A stretch of DNA of 64,000 nucleotides from the NCBI GenBank assembly GCA_034359265.1, contig CP136897.1:34397501-34461500 (forward strand). The letters are read 5' to 3'. A program made the translations under genes and the position numbers. The notes below the pieces were generated by a model that was not told the DNA's origin, did not search any database, and saw only the letters and a list, made by a program, of their open reading frames with translations. The DNA is from Canna indica. Its lineage: Eukaryota > Streptophyta > Magnoliopsida > Zingiberales > Cannaceae. This document shows positions 1-12,056 of the stretch, one piece after another (the stretch's first letter is position 1; every line of letters starts with the position of its first letter).

Positions 1-344
1 GCATGACGATATCATTTTTTTTACCAATCTTTCTAACCAAACGTTAAGGACGGACGACGTCGTCGACATAAAATTTGGCTGTCGATCGACCACGCGGGAC
101 CCGCCGCCACCTCTACGGCCGGCTCGATCGACCAACCGACCCAAAAAATTAAAATTTGTAAATAAATAAGAAATATAACATTTCAATTATTATTTTTCGT
201 TTAAAACGGGCGTAACTCCGTGCATTATTGTCCGATTTCAGCTTTTCACGTGGCGCTAAAAGGCGCGCGAAGAGACGATGAAAATGACCCCGAGCTATCC
301 CTCGGACGCTCACCCTTATTAGCCGACGATCAGAAGTGCATCAC

Positions 345-463
345 GGGTGCGATCATACCAGCACTAACGCACCGGATCCCATCAGAACTCCGAAGTTAAG
401 CGTGCTTGGGCGAGAGTAGTACTAGGATGGGTGATCCCCTAGGAAGTCTTCGTGTTGCACCTT
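345..463 (+). rRNA. 5S rRNA gene
   Basis: Full length. Differs from consensus at C91T, G97A and C105T. TATA-like CTTATTAG and -1 C are present; T9 terminator. Its spacer context (CGCGGGACCCGCCGCC, GACGATGAAAA) matches the unit at 43928. Confidence 0.96.
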
Positions 464-830
464 TTTTTTTACTACCTATTTGATTGCACAATGAGATCAT
501 TTTTTTTACCAATCTTTCTAACCAAACGTTAGGAGACGGACGACGTCGTCGACAAAAAATTTGGCTGTCGATCGCCCGTGCGGGCCCCGCCGCAACCTCT
601 ACGGCCGGCTCGATCGACCAACCGACCCGAAAAATTAAAATTTGTAAATAAATAAGAAAAATAACATTTCAATTATTATTTTTCGTTTAAAACGGGCGTA
701 ACTCCGTGCATTATTGTCTGATTTCAGCTTTTCACGTGGCGCTAAAAGGCGCGCGAAGAGACGAAGAAAATGACCCCGAGCTATCCCTCGGACGCTCACC
801 CTTATTAGCCGACGATCAGAATTGCATCAT

Positions 831-949
831 GGGTGCGATCATACCAGCACTAACGCACCGGATCCCATCAGAACTCCTAAGTTAAGCGTGCTTGGGCGAG
901 AGTAGTACTAGGATGGGTGACCCCGTGGGAAGTCCTCGTGTTGCACCTT
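831..949 (+). rRNA. 5S rRNA gene, G48T/C95G subtype
   Basis: Full length. Carries the linked pair G48T and C95G and has T at -1, the typical signature of this subtype. T9 terminator, then GACGACC instead of ACTACC. Confidence 0.96.
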
Positions 950-1316
950 TTTTTTTGACGACCTATTTGATTGCACGACGAGATCATTTTTTTTACCAAT
1001 CTTTCTAACCAAACATTAAGGACGGACGACGTCGTCGACATAAAATTTGGATGTCGATCGCCCGCGCAGGGCCCGCCGCAACCTCTACGGCCGGCTCGAT
1101 CGACCAACCGATCCGAAAAATTAAAATTTGTAAATAAATAAGAAATATAACATTTCAATTATTATTTTTCGTTTAAAACAGGCGTAACTCCGTGCATTAC
1201 TGTCCGATTTCAGCTTTTCACGTGGCGCTAAAAGGCGCGCGAAGAGACGAAGAAAATGACCCCGAGCTATCCCTCGGACGCTCACCCTTATTAGCCGACG
1301 ATCAGAATTGCATCAT

Positions 1317-1433
1317 GGGTGCGATCATACCAGCACTAACGCACCGGATCCCATCAGAACTCCGAAGTTAAGCGTGCTTGGGCGAGAGTAGTACTAGGAT
1401 GGGTGACCCCCTCGGAAGTCCTCGTGTTGCACC
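1317..1433 (+). rRNA. 5S rRNA gene without its T-tract terminator
   Basis: The gene body is full length with a single change, G97C; -1 is T. The normal T9 is gone: the gene end reads GCACCTATTTC, as if the segment between two ACCT repeats were deleted. Termination would fall to the T8 tract at about 1456-1464. The same structure recurs at 44726. Confidence 0.95.
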
Positions 1434-1775
1434 TATTTCATTGCACGACGAGATCTTTTTTTTTACCAATCTTTCTAACCAAACGTTAAGGACGGACAAC
1501 GTTGTCGACATAAAATTTGGCGGTCGATCGCCCGCCGCAACCTCTACGGCTGGCTCGATCGACCAACCGACCCGAAAAATTAAAATTTGTAAATAAATAA
1601 GAAAAATAAGATTTCAATTATTATTTTTCGTTTAAAACGGGCGTAACTCCGTGCATTATTGTTCGATTTCAGCTTTTCACGTGGCGCTAAAAGGCGCGCG
1701 AAGAGACGAAGAAAATGACCCCGAGCTATCCCTCGGACGCTCACCCTTATTAGCCGACGATCAGAAGTGCATGAT

Positions 1776-1894
1776 GGGTGCGATCATACCACCACTAACG
1801 CACCGGATCCCATCAGAACTCCGAAGTTAAGCGTGCTTGGGTGAGAGTAGTACTAGGATGGGTGACCCCCTAGGAAGTCCTCGTGTTGCACCTT
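1776..1894 (+). rRNA. 5S rRNA gene
   Basis: Full length, with G17C, C67T (intermediate element) and G97A; -1 is T. Identical haplotype at 38768. A close relative is at 45185, offset 43409 like the preceding terminator-less copy. The spacer just upstream lacks the CGCGGGGCCCG core. Confidence 0.96.
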
Positions 1895-2260
1895 TTTTTT
1901 TACTACCTATTTGATTGCATGACGAGATCATTATTTTTACCAATCTTTCTAACCAAACGTTAAGGACGGACGACGTCGTCGACATAAAATTTGGTTGTCG
2001 ATCGCCCGCGCGGGGCCCGCCGTAACCTCTACGGCCGGCTCGATCGACCAACCAACCCGAAAAATTAAAATTTGTAAATAAATAAGAAAAATAACATTTC
2101 AATTATTATTTTTCGTTTAAAACGGGCGTAACTCCGTGCATTATTGTCCGATTTCAGATTTTCACGTGGCGCTAAAAGGCGCGCGAAGAGACGAAGAAAA
2201 TGACCCCGAGCTATCACTCGGACGCTCACCCTTATTAGCCGACGATCAGAATTGCATCAC

Positions 2261-2379
2261 GGGTGCGATCATACCAGCACTAACGCACCGGATCCCATCA
2301 GAACTTTGAAGTTAACATTGCTTGGGCGAGAGTAGTACTAGGATGGGTGACCCCCTGGGAAGTCCTCGTGTTGCACCTT
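2261..2379 (+). rRNA. 5S rRNA gene with altered box A
   Basis: Full length, but with a cluster of changes C46T, C47T, G56C, C57A and G58T that rewrites the start of box A. The rest matches consensus, with -1 C and T9. Internal promoter strength may be reduced (inference). Confidence 0.94.
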
Positions 2380-2744
2380 TTTTTTTACTACCTATTTGAT
2401 TGCACGACGAGATCATTTTTTTTACCAATCTTTCTAACCAAACGTTAAGAACGGACGACGTCGTCGACATAAAATTTGGCTGTCGATCGCCCGCGCGGGG
2501 CCCGCCGCAACCTCTACGGCCGGCTCGATCGACCAACCGACCCGAAAAATTAAAATTTGTAAATAAATAAGAAATATATCATTTCAATTATTATTTTTCG
2601 TTTAAAACGGCCGTAACTCCGTGCATTATTGTCCGATTTCAGATTTTCACGTGGCCTAAAAGGCGCGCGAAGAGACGAAGAAAATGACCCCGAGCTATCC
2701 CTCGGACGCTCACCCTTATTAGCCGACGATCAGAATTGCATCAT

Positions 2745-2863
2745 GGGTGCGATCATACCAGCACTAACGCACCGGATCCCATTAGAACTCCTAAGTTAAG
2801 CGTGCTTGGGCGAGAGTAGTACTAGAATGGGTGACCCCGTGGGAAGTCCTCGTGTTGCACTTT
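2745..2863 (+). rRNA. 5S rRNA gene, G48T/C95G subtype
   Basis: Full length, with C39T, G48T, G82A, C95G and C117T; -1 T. The last change merges the gene end into a T10 tract. Confidence 0.95.
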
Positions 2864-3229
2864 TTTTTTTACTACCTATTTGATTGCACGACGAGATCAT
2901 TTTTTTTACCAATCTTTCTAACCAAACGTTAAGGACGGACGACGTCGTCGCCATAAATCTTGGGTGTCGATCGCCCGCGCGGGGCCCGCCGCAACCTCTT
3001 CTGCCGGCTCGATCGACCAACCGACTCGAAAAATTAAAATTTGTAAATAAATAAGAAAAATAACATTCTAATTATTATTTTTCATTTAAAACGGGCGTAA
3101 CTCCGTGCATTATTGTCCGATTTCAACTTTTCACGTGGCGGTGAAAGGCACGCGAAGAGACGAATAAAATGACCCCGAGTTGTCCCTCGGACGCTCACCC
3201 TTATTAGCCGACGATCAGAAGTGCATGAC

Positions 3230-3348
3230 GGGTGCGATCATACTAGCACTAACGCACCGGATCCCATCAGAACTCCGAAGTTAAGCGTGCTTGCGCGAGA
3301 GTGGTACTAGGATGGGTGACCCCTTGGGAAGTCCTCGTGTTGCACTTG
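3230..3348 (+). rRNA. 5S rRNA gene, C15T/G65C/A74G subtype
   Basis: Full length, with C15T, G65C, A74G, C95T and C117T. The terminator is TTG then T7. The flanking spacers are GTCGCC or ATCGCC type, an outlier within this GAC-type block and like those of 28-35 kb. Confidence 0.95.
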
Positions 3349-3705
3349 TTTTTTTACTACCTATTTGATTGCACGACGAGATCATTTTTTTTACCAATCT
3401 TTCTAACCAAATGTTAAGGACGGACGATGTCATCGCCATAAATCTTGGCTTCGATCGCCCGCGCGGGGCCCGCCGCAACCTCTACTGCCGGCTCGATCGA
3501 CCAACCGACCCGAAAAATTAAAATTTGTAAATAAATAAGAAAAATAACATTCTAATTATTATTTTTCATTTAAAACGGGCGTAACTCCGTGTCCGATTTC
3601 AGCTTTTCACGTGGCGCTAAAAGGCGCGCGAAGAGACGAAGAAAATGACCCCGAGCTATCCCTCGGACGCTCACCCTTATTGGCCGACGATCAGAATTGC
3701 ATCAC

Positions 3706-3824
3706 GGGTGCGATCATACCAGCACTAATGCACCGGATCCCATCAGAACTCCGAAGTTAAGCGTGCTTGGGCGAGAGTAGTACTAGGATGGGTTACCCCC
3801 TGGGAAGTCCTCGTGTTGCACCTT
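3706..3824 (+). rRNA. 5S rRNA gene
   Basis: Full length, with C24T and G89T. The interval from the previous gene is 476 bp because 8 nt are missing after ACTCCGTG near 3591 in the spacer. The upstream element is TTATTG. Confidence 0.95.
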
Positions 3825-4187
3825 TTTTTTTACTACCTATTTGATTGCATGACGAGATCATTTTTTTTACCAATCTTTCTAACCAAACGTTAAGGACGGA
3901 CGACGTCGACATAAAATTTGGCTGTCGATCGCCCGTGCGGGGCCCGCCGCAACCTCTACGGCCGGCTCGATCGAACAACCGATCCGAAAAATTAAAATTT
4001 GTAAATAAATAAGAAATATAACATTTCAATTATTATTTTTCGTTTAAAACGGGCGTAACTCCGTGCATTATTGTCCGATTTCAGCTTTTCACGTGGCGCT
4101 AAAAGGCGCGCGAAGAGACGAAGAAAATGACCCCGAGCTATCCCTCGGACGCTCACCCTTATTGGCCGACGATCAGAATTGCATCAT

Positions 4188-4306
4188 GGGTGCGATCATA
4201 CCAGCACTAATGCACCGGATCCCATCAGAACTCCGAAGTTAAGCGTGCTTGGGCGAGAGTAGTACTAGGATGGGTGACCCCATGGGAAGTCCTCGTGTTG
4301 CACCTT
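4188..4306 (+). rRNA. 5S rRNA gene
   Basis: Full length, with C24T and C95A. T at -1 and TTATTG upstream. T9. Confidence 0.95.
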
Positions 4307-4661
4307 TTTTTTTACTACCTATTTGATTGCATGACGAGATCATTTTTTTTACCAATCTTTCTAACCAAACGTTAAGGACGGACGACGTCGTCGACATAAA
4401 ATTTGGCTGTCGATCGCCCGCCGCAACCTCTACGGCTGGCTCGATCGACCAACCGACCCGAAAAATTAAAATTTGTAAATAAATAAGAAATATAACATTT
4501 CAATTATTATTTTTCGTTTAAAACGGGCGTAACTCCGTGCATTATTGTCCGATTTCAGCTTTTCACGTGGCGCTAAAAGGCGCGCGAAGAGACGAAGAAA
4601 ATGACCCCGAGCTATCCCTCGGACGCTCACCCTTATTAGCCGACGATCAGAATTGCATCAT

Positions 4662-4780
4662 GGGTGCGATCATACCAGCACTAACGCACCGGATCCCATC
4701 AGAACTCCTAAGTTAAGCGTGCTTGGGCGAGAGTAGTACTAGGATGGGTGACCCCGTGGGAAGTCCTCGTGTTGCACCTT
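4662..4780 (+). rRNA. 5S rRNA gene, G48T/C95G subtype
   Basis: Full length with only G48T and C95G; -1 T; T10. The interval is 474 bp because the upstream spacer has lost the CGCGGGGCCCG core near 4418. Confidence 0.96.
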
Positions 4781-5147
4781 TTTTTTTTAGTACCTATTTG
4801 ATTGCCAGACGAGATCATTTTTTTTACCAATCTTTCTAACCAAACGTTAAGGACGGACGACGTCGTCGACATAAAATTTGGCTGTCGATCGCCCGCGCAG
4901 GGCCCGCCGCAACCTCTACGGCCGGCTCGATCGACCAACCGATCCGAAAAATTAAAATTTGTAAATAAATAAGAAATATAACATTTCAATTATTATTTTT
5001 CGTTTAAAACGGGCGTAACTCCGTGCATTATTGTCCGATTTCAGCTTTTCACGTGGCGCTAAAAGGCGCGCGAAGAGACGAAGAAAATGACCCCGAGCTA
5101 TCCCTCGGACGCTCACCCTTATTGGCCGACGATCAGAATTGCATGAC

Positions 5148-5266
5148 GGGTGCGATCATACCAGCACTAATGCACCGGATCCCATCAGAACTCCGAAGTT
5201 AAGCGTGCTTGGGCGAGGGTAGTACTAGGATCGGTGACCCCTTGGGAAGTCCTCGTGTTGCACCTT
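5148..5266 (+). rRNA. 5S rRNA gene
   Basis: Full length, with C24T, A71G, G85C and C95T. The same four-site haplotype recurs at 48583, 43.4 kb away. Confidence 0.95.
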
Positions 5267-5632
5267 TTTTTTTACTACCTATTTGATTGCATGACGAGAT
5301 CATTTTTTTTACCAATCTTTCTAACCAAACGTTAAGGACGGACGACGTCGTCGACATAAAATTTGGCTGTCGATCGCCCGCGCGGGGCCCGCCGCAACCT
5401 CTACGGCCGGCTCGATCGACCAACCGATCCGAAAAATTAAAATTTATAAATAAATAAGAAATATAACATTTCAATTATTATTTTTCGTTTTAAACGGGCG
5501 TAACTCCGTGCATTATTGTCCGATTTCACCTTTTCACGTGGCGCTAAAAGGTGCGCGAAGAGACGAAGAAAATGACCCCGAGCTATCCCTCGGACGCTCA
5601 CCCTTATTAGCCGACGATCAGAATTGCATCAC

Positions 5633-5751
5633 GAGTGCGATCATACCAGCACTAACGCACCGGATCCCATCAGAACTCCGAAGTTAAGCATGCTTGGGCG
5701 AGAGTAGTACTATGATGGGTGACCCCCTGGGAAGTCCTCGTGTTGCACCTT
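5633..5751 (+). rRNA. 5S rRNA gene, G2A/G81T subtype
   Basis: Full length, with G2A, G58A and G81T; identical to 7088. G2A loses the pair with C117 in helix I. This copy starts 16 consecutive intervals of exactly 485 bp. Confidence 0.95.
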
Positions 5752-6117
5752 TTTTTTTACTACCTATTTGATTGCACGACGAGATCATTTTTTTTAGCAA
5801 TCTTTCTAACCAAACGTTAAGGACGGACGACGTCATCGACATAAAATTTGACTGTCGATCGCCCGCGCGGGGGCCGCCGCAACCTCTACGGCCGGCTCGA
5901 TCGACCAACCGGCCCGAAAAATTAAAATTTGTAAATAAATAAGAAAAATAACATTTTAATTATTATTTTTCGTTTAAAACGGGCGTAACTCCGTGCATTA
6001 TTGTCCGATTTCAGCTTTTCACGTGGCGCTAAAAGGCGCGCGAAGAGACGAAGAAAATGACCCCGAGCTATCCCTCGGACGCTCACCCTTATTAGCCGAC
6101 GATCAGAAGTGGATCAC

Positions 6118-6236
6118 GGGTTCGATCATACCAGCACAAACGCACCGGATCCCATCAGAACTACGAAGTTAAGCGTGCTTGGGCGAGAGTAGTACTAGGA
6201 TGGTTGACCCCCTGGGAAGTCCTCGTGTTGCACCTT
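6118..6236 (+). rRNA. 5S rRNA gene, G5T/T21A subtype
   Basis: Full length, with G5T, T21A, C46A and G87T; same haplotype at 7573 and 11938. G5T opposes C114 in helix I. The upstream trinucleotide at -7 is GGA, not GCA. Confidence 0.95.
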
Positions 6237-6602
6237 TTTTTTTACTACCTATTTGATTGCACGACGAGATCATTTTTTTTACCAATCTTTCTAACCAAAC
6301 GTTAAGGACGGACGACGTCGTCGACCTAAAATTTGGCTGTGGATCGTCCGCGCGGGGCCCGCCGCAACCTCTACGGCCGGCTCAATCGACAAACCGACCC
6401 GAAAAATTAAAATTTGTAAATAAATAAGAAAAATAACATTTCAATTATTATTTTTCGTTTAAAACGGGCGTAACTCCGTGCATTATTGTCCGATTTCAGC
6501 TTTTCACGTGGCGCTAAAAGGCGCGCGAAGAGACGAAGAAAATGACCCCGAGTTGTCCCTCGGACGCTCACCCTTATTAGCCGACGATCAGAAGTGCATG
6601 AC

Positions 6603-6721
6603 GGGTGCGATCATACTAGCACTAACGCACCGGATCCCATCAGAACTCTGAAGTTAAGCGTGCTTGCGCGAGAGTGGTACTAGAATGGGTGACCCCTTGG
6701 GAAGTCCTCGTGTTGCACCTT
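6603..6721 (+). rRNA. 5S rRNA gene, C15T/G65C/A74G subtype
   Basis: Full length, with C15T, C47T, G65C, A74G, G82A and C95T. Identical to 9513 and near-identical to 10968. T9 terminator. Confidence 0.95.
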
Positions 6722-7087
6722 TTTTTTTACTACCAATTTGATTGGACGACGAGATCATTTTTTTTACCAATCTTTCTAACCAAACGTTAAGGACGGACGA
6801 CGTCGTCGACATAAAATTTGGCTGTCGATCGCCCGCGCGGGGCCCGCCGCAACCTCTACGGCCGGCTCTATCGACTAACCGACCCGAAATATTAAAATTT
6901 GTAAATAAATAAGAAATATAACATTTCAATTATTATTTTTCGTTTAAAACGGGCGTAAATCCGTGCATTATTGTCCGATTTCAGCTTTTCACATGGCGCT
7001 AAAAGGCGCGCGAAGAGACGAAGAAAATGACCCCGAGCTATCCCTCGGACGCTCACCCTTATTAGCCGACGATCAGAATTGCATCAC

Positions 7088-7206
7088 GAGTGCGATCATA
7101 CCAGCACTAACGCACCGGATCCCATCAGAACTCCGAAGTTAAGCATGCTTGGGCGAGAGTAGTACTATGATGGGTGACCCCCTGGGAAGTCCTCGTGTTG
7201 CACCTT
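7088..7206 (+). rRNA. 5S rRNA gene, G2A/G81T subtype
   Basis: Full length, same changes as 5633 (G2A, G58A, G81T), three units (1455 bp) downstream of it. Confidence 0.95.
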
Positions 7207-7572
7207 TTTTTTTACTACCTATTTGATTGCACGACGAGATCATTTTTTTTAGCAATCTTTCTAACCAAACGTTAAGGACGGACGACGTCATCGACATAAA
7301 ATTTGACTGTCGATCGCCCGCGCGGGGGCCGCCGCAACCTCTACGGCCGGCTCATTCGACCAACCGGCCCGAAAAATTAAAATTTGTAAATAAATAAGAA
7401 AAATAACATTTTAATTATTATTTTTCGTTTAAAACGGGCGTAACTCCGTGCATTATTGTCCGATTTCAGCTTTTCACGTGGCGCTAAAAGGCGCGCGAAG
7501 AGACGAAGAAAATGACCACGAGCTATCCCTCGGATGGTCACCCTTATTAGCCGACGATCAGAAGTGGATCAC

Positions 7573-7691
7573 GGGTTCGATCATACCAGCACAAACGCAC
7601 CGGATCCCATCAGAACTACGAAGTTAAGCGTGCTTGGGCGAGAGTAGTACTAGGATGGTTGACCCCCTGGGAAGTCCTCGTGTTGCACCTT
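7573..7691 (+). rRNA. 5S rRNA gene, G5T/T21A subtype
   Basis: Full length, with G5T, T21A, C46A and G87T. Upstream spacer reads GACCACGAG and GGATGGTC, shared with 11938 (offset 4365 bp, nine units). Confidence 0.95.
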
Positions 7692-8057
7692 TTTTTTTAC
7701 TACCTATTTGATTGCACGACGAGATCATTTTTTTTACCAATCTTTCTAACCAAACGTTAAGGACGGACGACGTTGTCGACCTAAAATTTGGCTGTGGATC
7801 GTCCGCGCGGGGCCCGCCGCAACCTCTACGGCCGGCTCAATCGACCAACCGACCCGAAAAATTAAAATTTGTAAATAAATAAGAAAAATAACATTTCAAT
7901 TATTATTTTTCGTTTAAAACGGGCGTAACTCCGTGCATTATTGTCCGATTTCAGCTTTTCACGTGGCGCTAAAAGGCGCACGGAGAGACGAAGAAAATGA
8001 CCCCGAGCTATCCCTCGGACGGTCACCCTTATTAGCCGACGATCAGAAGTGCATCAC

Positions 8058-8176
8058 GGGGTCGATCATACCAGCACAAACGCACCGGATCCCATCAGAA
8101 CTACGAAGTTAAGCGTGCTTGGGCGAGAGTAGTACTAGGATGGGTGACCCCCTGGGAAGTCCTCGTGTTGCACCTT
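8058..8176 (+). rRNA. 5S rRNA gene, G5T/T21A subtype
   Basis: Full length, with T4G, G5T, T21A and C46A. Two adjacent helix I positions are altered. The upstream spacer has GCACGGAG in place of GCGCGAAG. Confidence 0.94.
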
Positions 8177-8542
8177 TTTTTTTACTACCTATTTGATTGC
8201 ACGACGAGATCATTTTTTTTACCAATCTTTCTAACCAAACGTTAAGGACGAACGACGTCGTCGACCTAAAATTTGGCTGTGGATCGTCCGCGCGGGGCCC
8301 GCCGCAACCTCTACGGCCGGCTCAATCGACCAACCGACCCGAAAAATTAAAATTTGTAAATAAATAAGAAAAATAACATTTCAATTATTATTTTTCGTTT
8401 AAAACGAGCGTAACTCCGTGCATTATTGTCCGATTTCAGCTTTTCACGTGGCGCTAAAAGGCGCGCGAAGAGACGAAGAAAATGACCCCGAGCTATCCCT
8501 CGGACGGTCACCCTTATTAGCCGACGATCAGAAGTGCATCAC

Positions 8543-8661
8543 GGGTTCGATCATACCAGCACAAACGCACCGGATCCCATCAGAACTCCGAAGTTAAGCG
8601 TGCTTGGGCGAAAGTAGTACTAGGATGGGTGACCCCCTGGGTAGTCCTCGTGTTGCACCTT
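8543..8661 (+). rRNA. 5S rRNA gene, G5T/T21A subtype
   Basis: Full length, with G5T, T21A, G70A and A100T. Partner 12908 differs by one extra change. Confidence 0.95.
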
Positions 8662-9027
8662 TTTTTTTACTACCTATTTGATTGCATGACGAGATCATTT
8701 TTTTTACCAATCTTTCTAACCAAACGTTAAGGACGGACGACGTCGTCGACATAAAATTTGGCTATGGATCGTCCGCGCGGGGCCCGCCGCAACCTCTACG
8801 GCCGGCTCAATCGACCAACCGACCCGAAAAATTAAAATTTGTAAATAAATAAGAAAAATAACATTTCAATTATTATTTTTCGTTTAAAACGGGCGTAACT
8901 CCGTGCATTATTGTCCGATTTCAGCTTTTCACGTGGCGCTAAAAGGCGCGTGAAGAGACGAAGAAAATGACCCCGAGCTATCCCTCGGACGGTCACCCTT
9001 ATTAGCCGACGATCAGAAGTGCATCAC

Positions 9028-9146
9028 GGTTTCGATCATACCAGCACAAACGCACCGGATCCCATCAGAACTCCGAAGTTAAGCGTGCTTGGGCGAAAGT
9101 AGTACTAGGATGGGTGACCCCCTGGGAAGTCCTCGTGTTGCACCTT
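9028..9146 (+). rRNA. 5S rRNA gene, G5T/T21A subtype
   Basis: Full length, with G3T, G5T, T21A and G70A, so two helix I pairs are lost. Confidence 0.94.
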
Positions 9147-9512
9147 TTTTTTTACTACCTATTTGATTGCACGACGAGATCATTTTTTTTACCAATCTTT
9201 CTAACCAAACGTTAAGGACGGACGACGTCATCGACATAAAATTTGGCTGTCGATCGCCCGCGCGGGGCCCGCCGCAACCTCTACGGCCGGCTCAATCGAC
9301 AAACCGACCCGAAAAATTAAAATTTGTAAATAAATAAGAAAAATAACATTTCAATTATTATTTTTCGTTTAAAACGGGCGTAACTCCGTGCATTATTGTC
9401 CGATTTCAGCTTTTCACGTGACGCTAAAAGGCGCGCGAAGAGACGAAGAAAATGACCCCGAGTTGTCCCTCAGACGCTCACCCTTATTAGCCGACGATCA
9501 GAAGTGCATGAC

Positions 9513-9631
9513 GGGTGCGATCATACTAGCACTAACGCACCGGATCCCATCAGAACTCTGAAGTTAAGCGTGCTTGCGCGAGAGTGGTACTAGAATGGGT
9601 GACCCCTTGGGAAGTCCTCGTGTTGCACCTT
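9513..9631 (+). rRNA. 5S rRNA gene, C15T/G65C/A74G subtype
   Basis: Full length, with C15T, C47T, G65C, A74G, G82A and C95T, identical to 6603. The following spacer has ACCAATTTGATTGGACG, shared with 6603 and 10968. Confidence 0.95.
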
Positions 9632-9997
9632 TTTTTTTACTACCAATTTGATTGGACGACGAGATCATTTTTTTTACCAATCTTTCTAACCAAACGTTAA
9701 GGACGGACGACGTCGTCGACATAAAATTTGACTGTCGATCGCCCGCGCGGGGCCCGCCGCAACCTCTACGGCCGGCTCTATCGACCAACCGACCCGAAAA
9801 ATTAAAATTTGTAAATAAATAAGAAATATAACATTTCAATTATTATTTTTCGTTTAAAACGGGCGTAAATCCGTGCATTATTGTCCGATTTCAGCTTTTC
9901 ACGTGGCGCTAAAAGGCGCGCGAAGAGACGAAGAAAATGACCCCGAGCTATCCCTCGGACGCTCACCCTTATTAGCCGACGATCAGAATTGCATCAC

Positions 9998-10116
9998 GAG
10001 TGTGATCATACCAGCACTAACTCATCGGATCCCATCAGAACTCCGAAGTTAAGCGTGCTTGGGCGAGAGTAGTACTATGATGGGTGACCCCCTGGGAAGT
10101 CCTCGTGTTGCACCTT
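9998..10116 (+). rRNA. 5S rRNA gene, G2A/G81T subtype
   Basis: Full length, with G2A, C6T, G25T, C28T and G81T. C6T leaves a U-G wobble in helix I. Confidence 0.94.
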
Positions 10117-10482
10117 TTTTTTTACTACCTATTTGATTGCACGACGAGATCATTTTTTTTAGCAATCTTTCTAACCAAACGTTAAGGACGGACGACGTCA
10201 TCGACATAAAATTTGACTGTCGATCGCCCGCGCGGGGCCCGCCGCAACCTCTACGGCCGGCTCGATCGACCAACCAGCCCGAAAAATTAAAATTTGTAAA
10301 TAAATAAGAAAAATAACATTTTAATTATTATTTTTCGTTTAAAACGGGCGTAACTCCGTGCATTATTGTCCGATTTCAGCTTTTCACGTGGCGCTAAAAG
10401 GCGCGCGAAGAGACGAAGAAAATGACCACGAGCTATCCCTCGGACGGTCACCCTTATTAGCCGACGATCAGAAGTGGATCAC

Positions 10483-10601
10483 GGGTTCGATCATACCAGC
10501 ACAAACGCACCGGATCCCATCAGAACTACGAAGTTAAGCGTGCTTGGGCGAGAGTAGTACTAGGATGGGTGACCCCCTGGGAAGTCCTCGTGTTGCACCT
10601 T
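10483..10601 (+). rRNA. 5S rRNA gene, G5T/T21A subtype
   Basis: Full length, with G5T, T21A and C46A; GGATCAC upstream as in 6118 and 7573, but G87 is restored. Confidence 0.95.
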
Positions 10602-10967
10602 TTTTTTTACTACCTATTTGATTGCACGACGAGATCATTTTTTTTACCAATCTTTCTAACCAAACGTTAAGGACGGACGACGTCGTCGACCTAAAATTTG
10701 GCTGTGGATCGTCCGCGCGGGGCCCACCGCAACCTCTACGGCCGGCTCAATCGACAAACCGACCCGAAAAATTAAAATTTGTAAATAAATAAGAAAAATA
10801 ACATTTCAATTATTATTTTTCGTTTAAAACGGGCGTAACTCCGTGCATTATTGTCCGATTTCAGCTTTTCACGTGGCGCTAAAAGGCGCGCGAAGAGACG
10901 AAGAAAATGACCCCGAGTTGTCCCTCGGACGCTCACCCTTATTAGCCGACGATCAGAAGTGCATGAC

Positions 10968-11086
10968 GGGTGCGATCATACTAGCACTAACGCACCGGAT
11001 CCCATCAGAATTCTGAAGTTAAGCGTGCTTGCGCGAGAGTGGTACTAGAATGGGTGACCCCTTGGGAAGTCCTCGTGTTGCACCTT
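10968..11086 (+). rRNA. 5S rRNA gene, C15T/G65C/A74G subtype
   Basis: Full length, with C15T, C44T, C47T, G65C, A74G, G82A and C95T. It is the 4365-bp partner of 6603 with one extra change. Confidence 0.95.
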
Positions 11087-11452
11087 TTTTTTTACTACCA
11101 ATTTGATTGGACGACGAGATCATTTTTTTTACCAATCTTTCTAACCAAACGTTAAGGACGGACGACGTCGTCGACATAAAATTTGGCTGTCGATCGCCCG
11201 CGCGGGGCCCGCCGCAACCTCTACGGCCGGCTCTATCGACTAACCGACCCGAAAAATTAAAATTTGTAAATAAATAAGAAATATAACATTTCAATTATTA
11301 TTTTTCGTTTAAAACGGGCGTAAATCCGTGCATTATTGTCCGATATCAGCTTTTCACGTGGCGCTGAAAGGTGCGCAAAGAGACGAAGAAAATGACCCCG
11401 AGTTGTCCCTCGGACGCTCACCCTTATTAGCCGACGATCAGAAATGCATATC

Positions 11453-11571
11453 GGGTGTGATCATACCAGCACTAACGCACCGGATCCCATCAGAACTCCG
11501 AAGTTAAGCATGCTTGGGTGAGAGTAGTACTAGGATGGGTGACCCCTTGGGAAGTCCTCGTGTTGCACTTG
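11453..11571 (+). rRNA. 5S rRNA gene, C6T/G58A/C67T subtype
   Basis: Full length, with C6T, G58A, C67T, C95T and C117T and a TTG-T7 terminator. The haplotype equals 30538. It replaces the expected partner of 7088 while the downstream spacer still matches that unit, so this looks like a conversion patch. Confidence 0.95.
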
Positions 11572-11937
11572 TTTTTTTACTACCTATTTGATTGCACGAC
11601 GAGATCATTTTTTTTAGCAATCTTTCTAACCAAACGTTAAGGACGGACGACGTCATCGACATAAAATTTGACTGTCGATCGCCCGCGCGGGGGCCGCCGC
11701 AACCTCTACGGCCGGCTCGATCGACCAACCGGCCCGAAAAATTAAAATTTGTAAATAAATAAGAAAAATAACATTTTAATTATTATTTTTCGTTTAAAAC
11801 GGGCGTAACTCCGTGCATTATTGTCCGATTTCAGCTTTTCACGTGGCGCTAAAAGGCGCGCGAAGAGACGAAGAAAATGACCACGAGCTATCCCTCGGAC
11901 GGTCACCCTTATTAGCCGACGATCAGAAGTGGATCAC

Positions 11938-12056
11938 GGGTTCGATCATACCAGCACAAACGCACCGGATCCCATCAGAACTACGAAGTTAAGCGTGCTT
12001 GGGCGAGAGTAGTACTAGGATGGTTGACCCCCTGGGAAGTCCTCGTGTTGCACCTT
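11938..12056 (+). rRNA. 5S rRNA gene, G5T/T21A subtype
   Basis: Full length, with G5T, T21A, C46A and G87T; identical to 7573 at an offset of 4365 bp. Confidence 0.95.

Larger units (their letters stand above)
6603..8700 (+). repeat. Nine-unit-offset repeat (4365 bp), copy 1
   Basis: Genes 6603, 7573, 8058 and 8543 match 10968, 11938, 12423 and 12908 in subtype and spacer markers. Confidence 0.85.

Noticed and set aside
1..344. Partial 5S gene at the left edge
   Set aside because: The first bases (GCATGACGATATC then T8) belong to the spacer after a gene; no gene sequence precedes 345.
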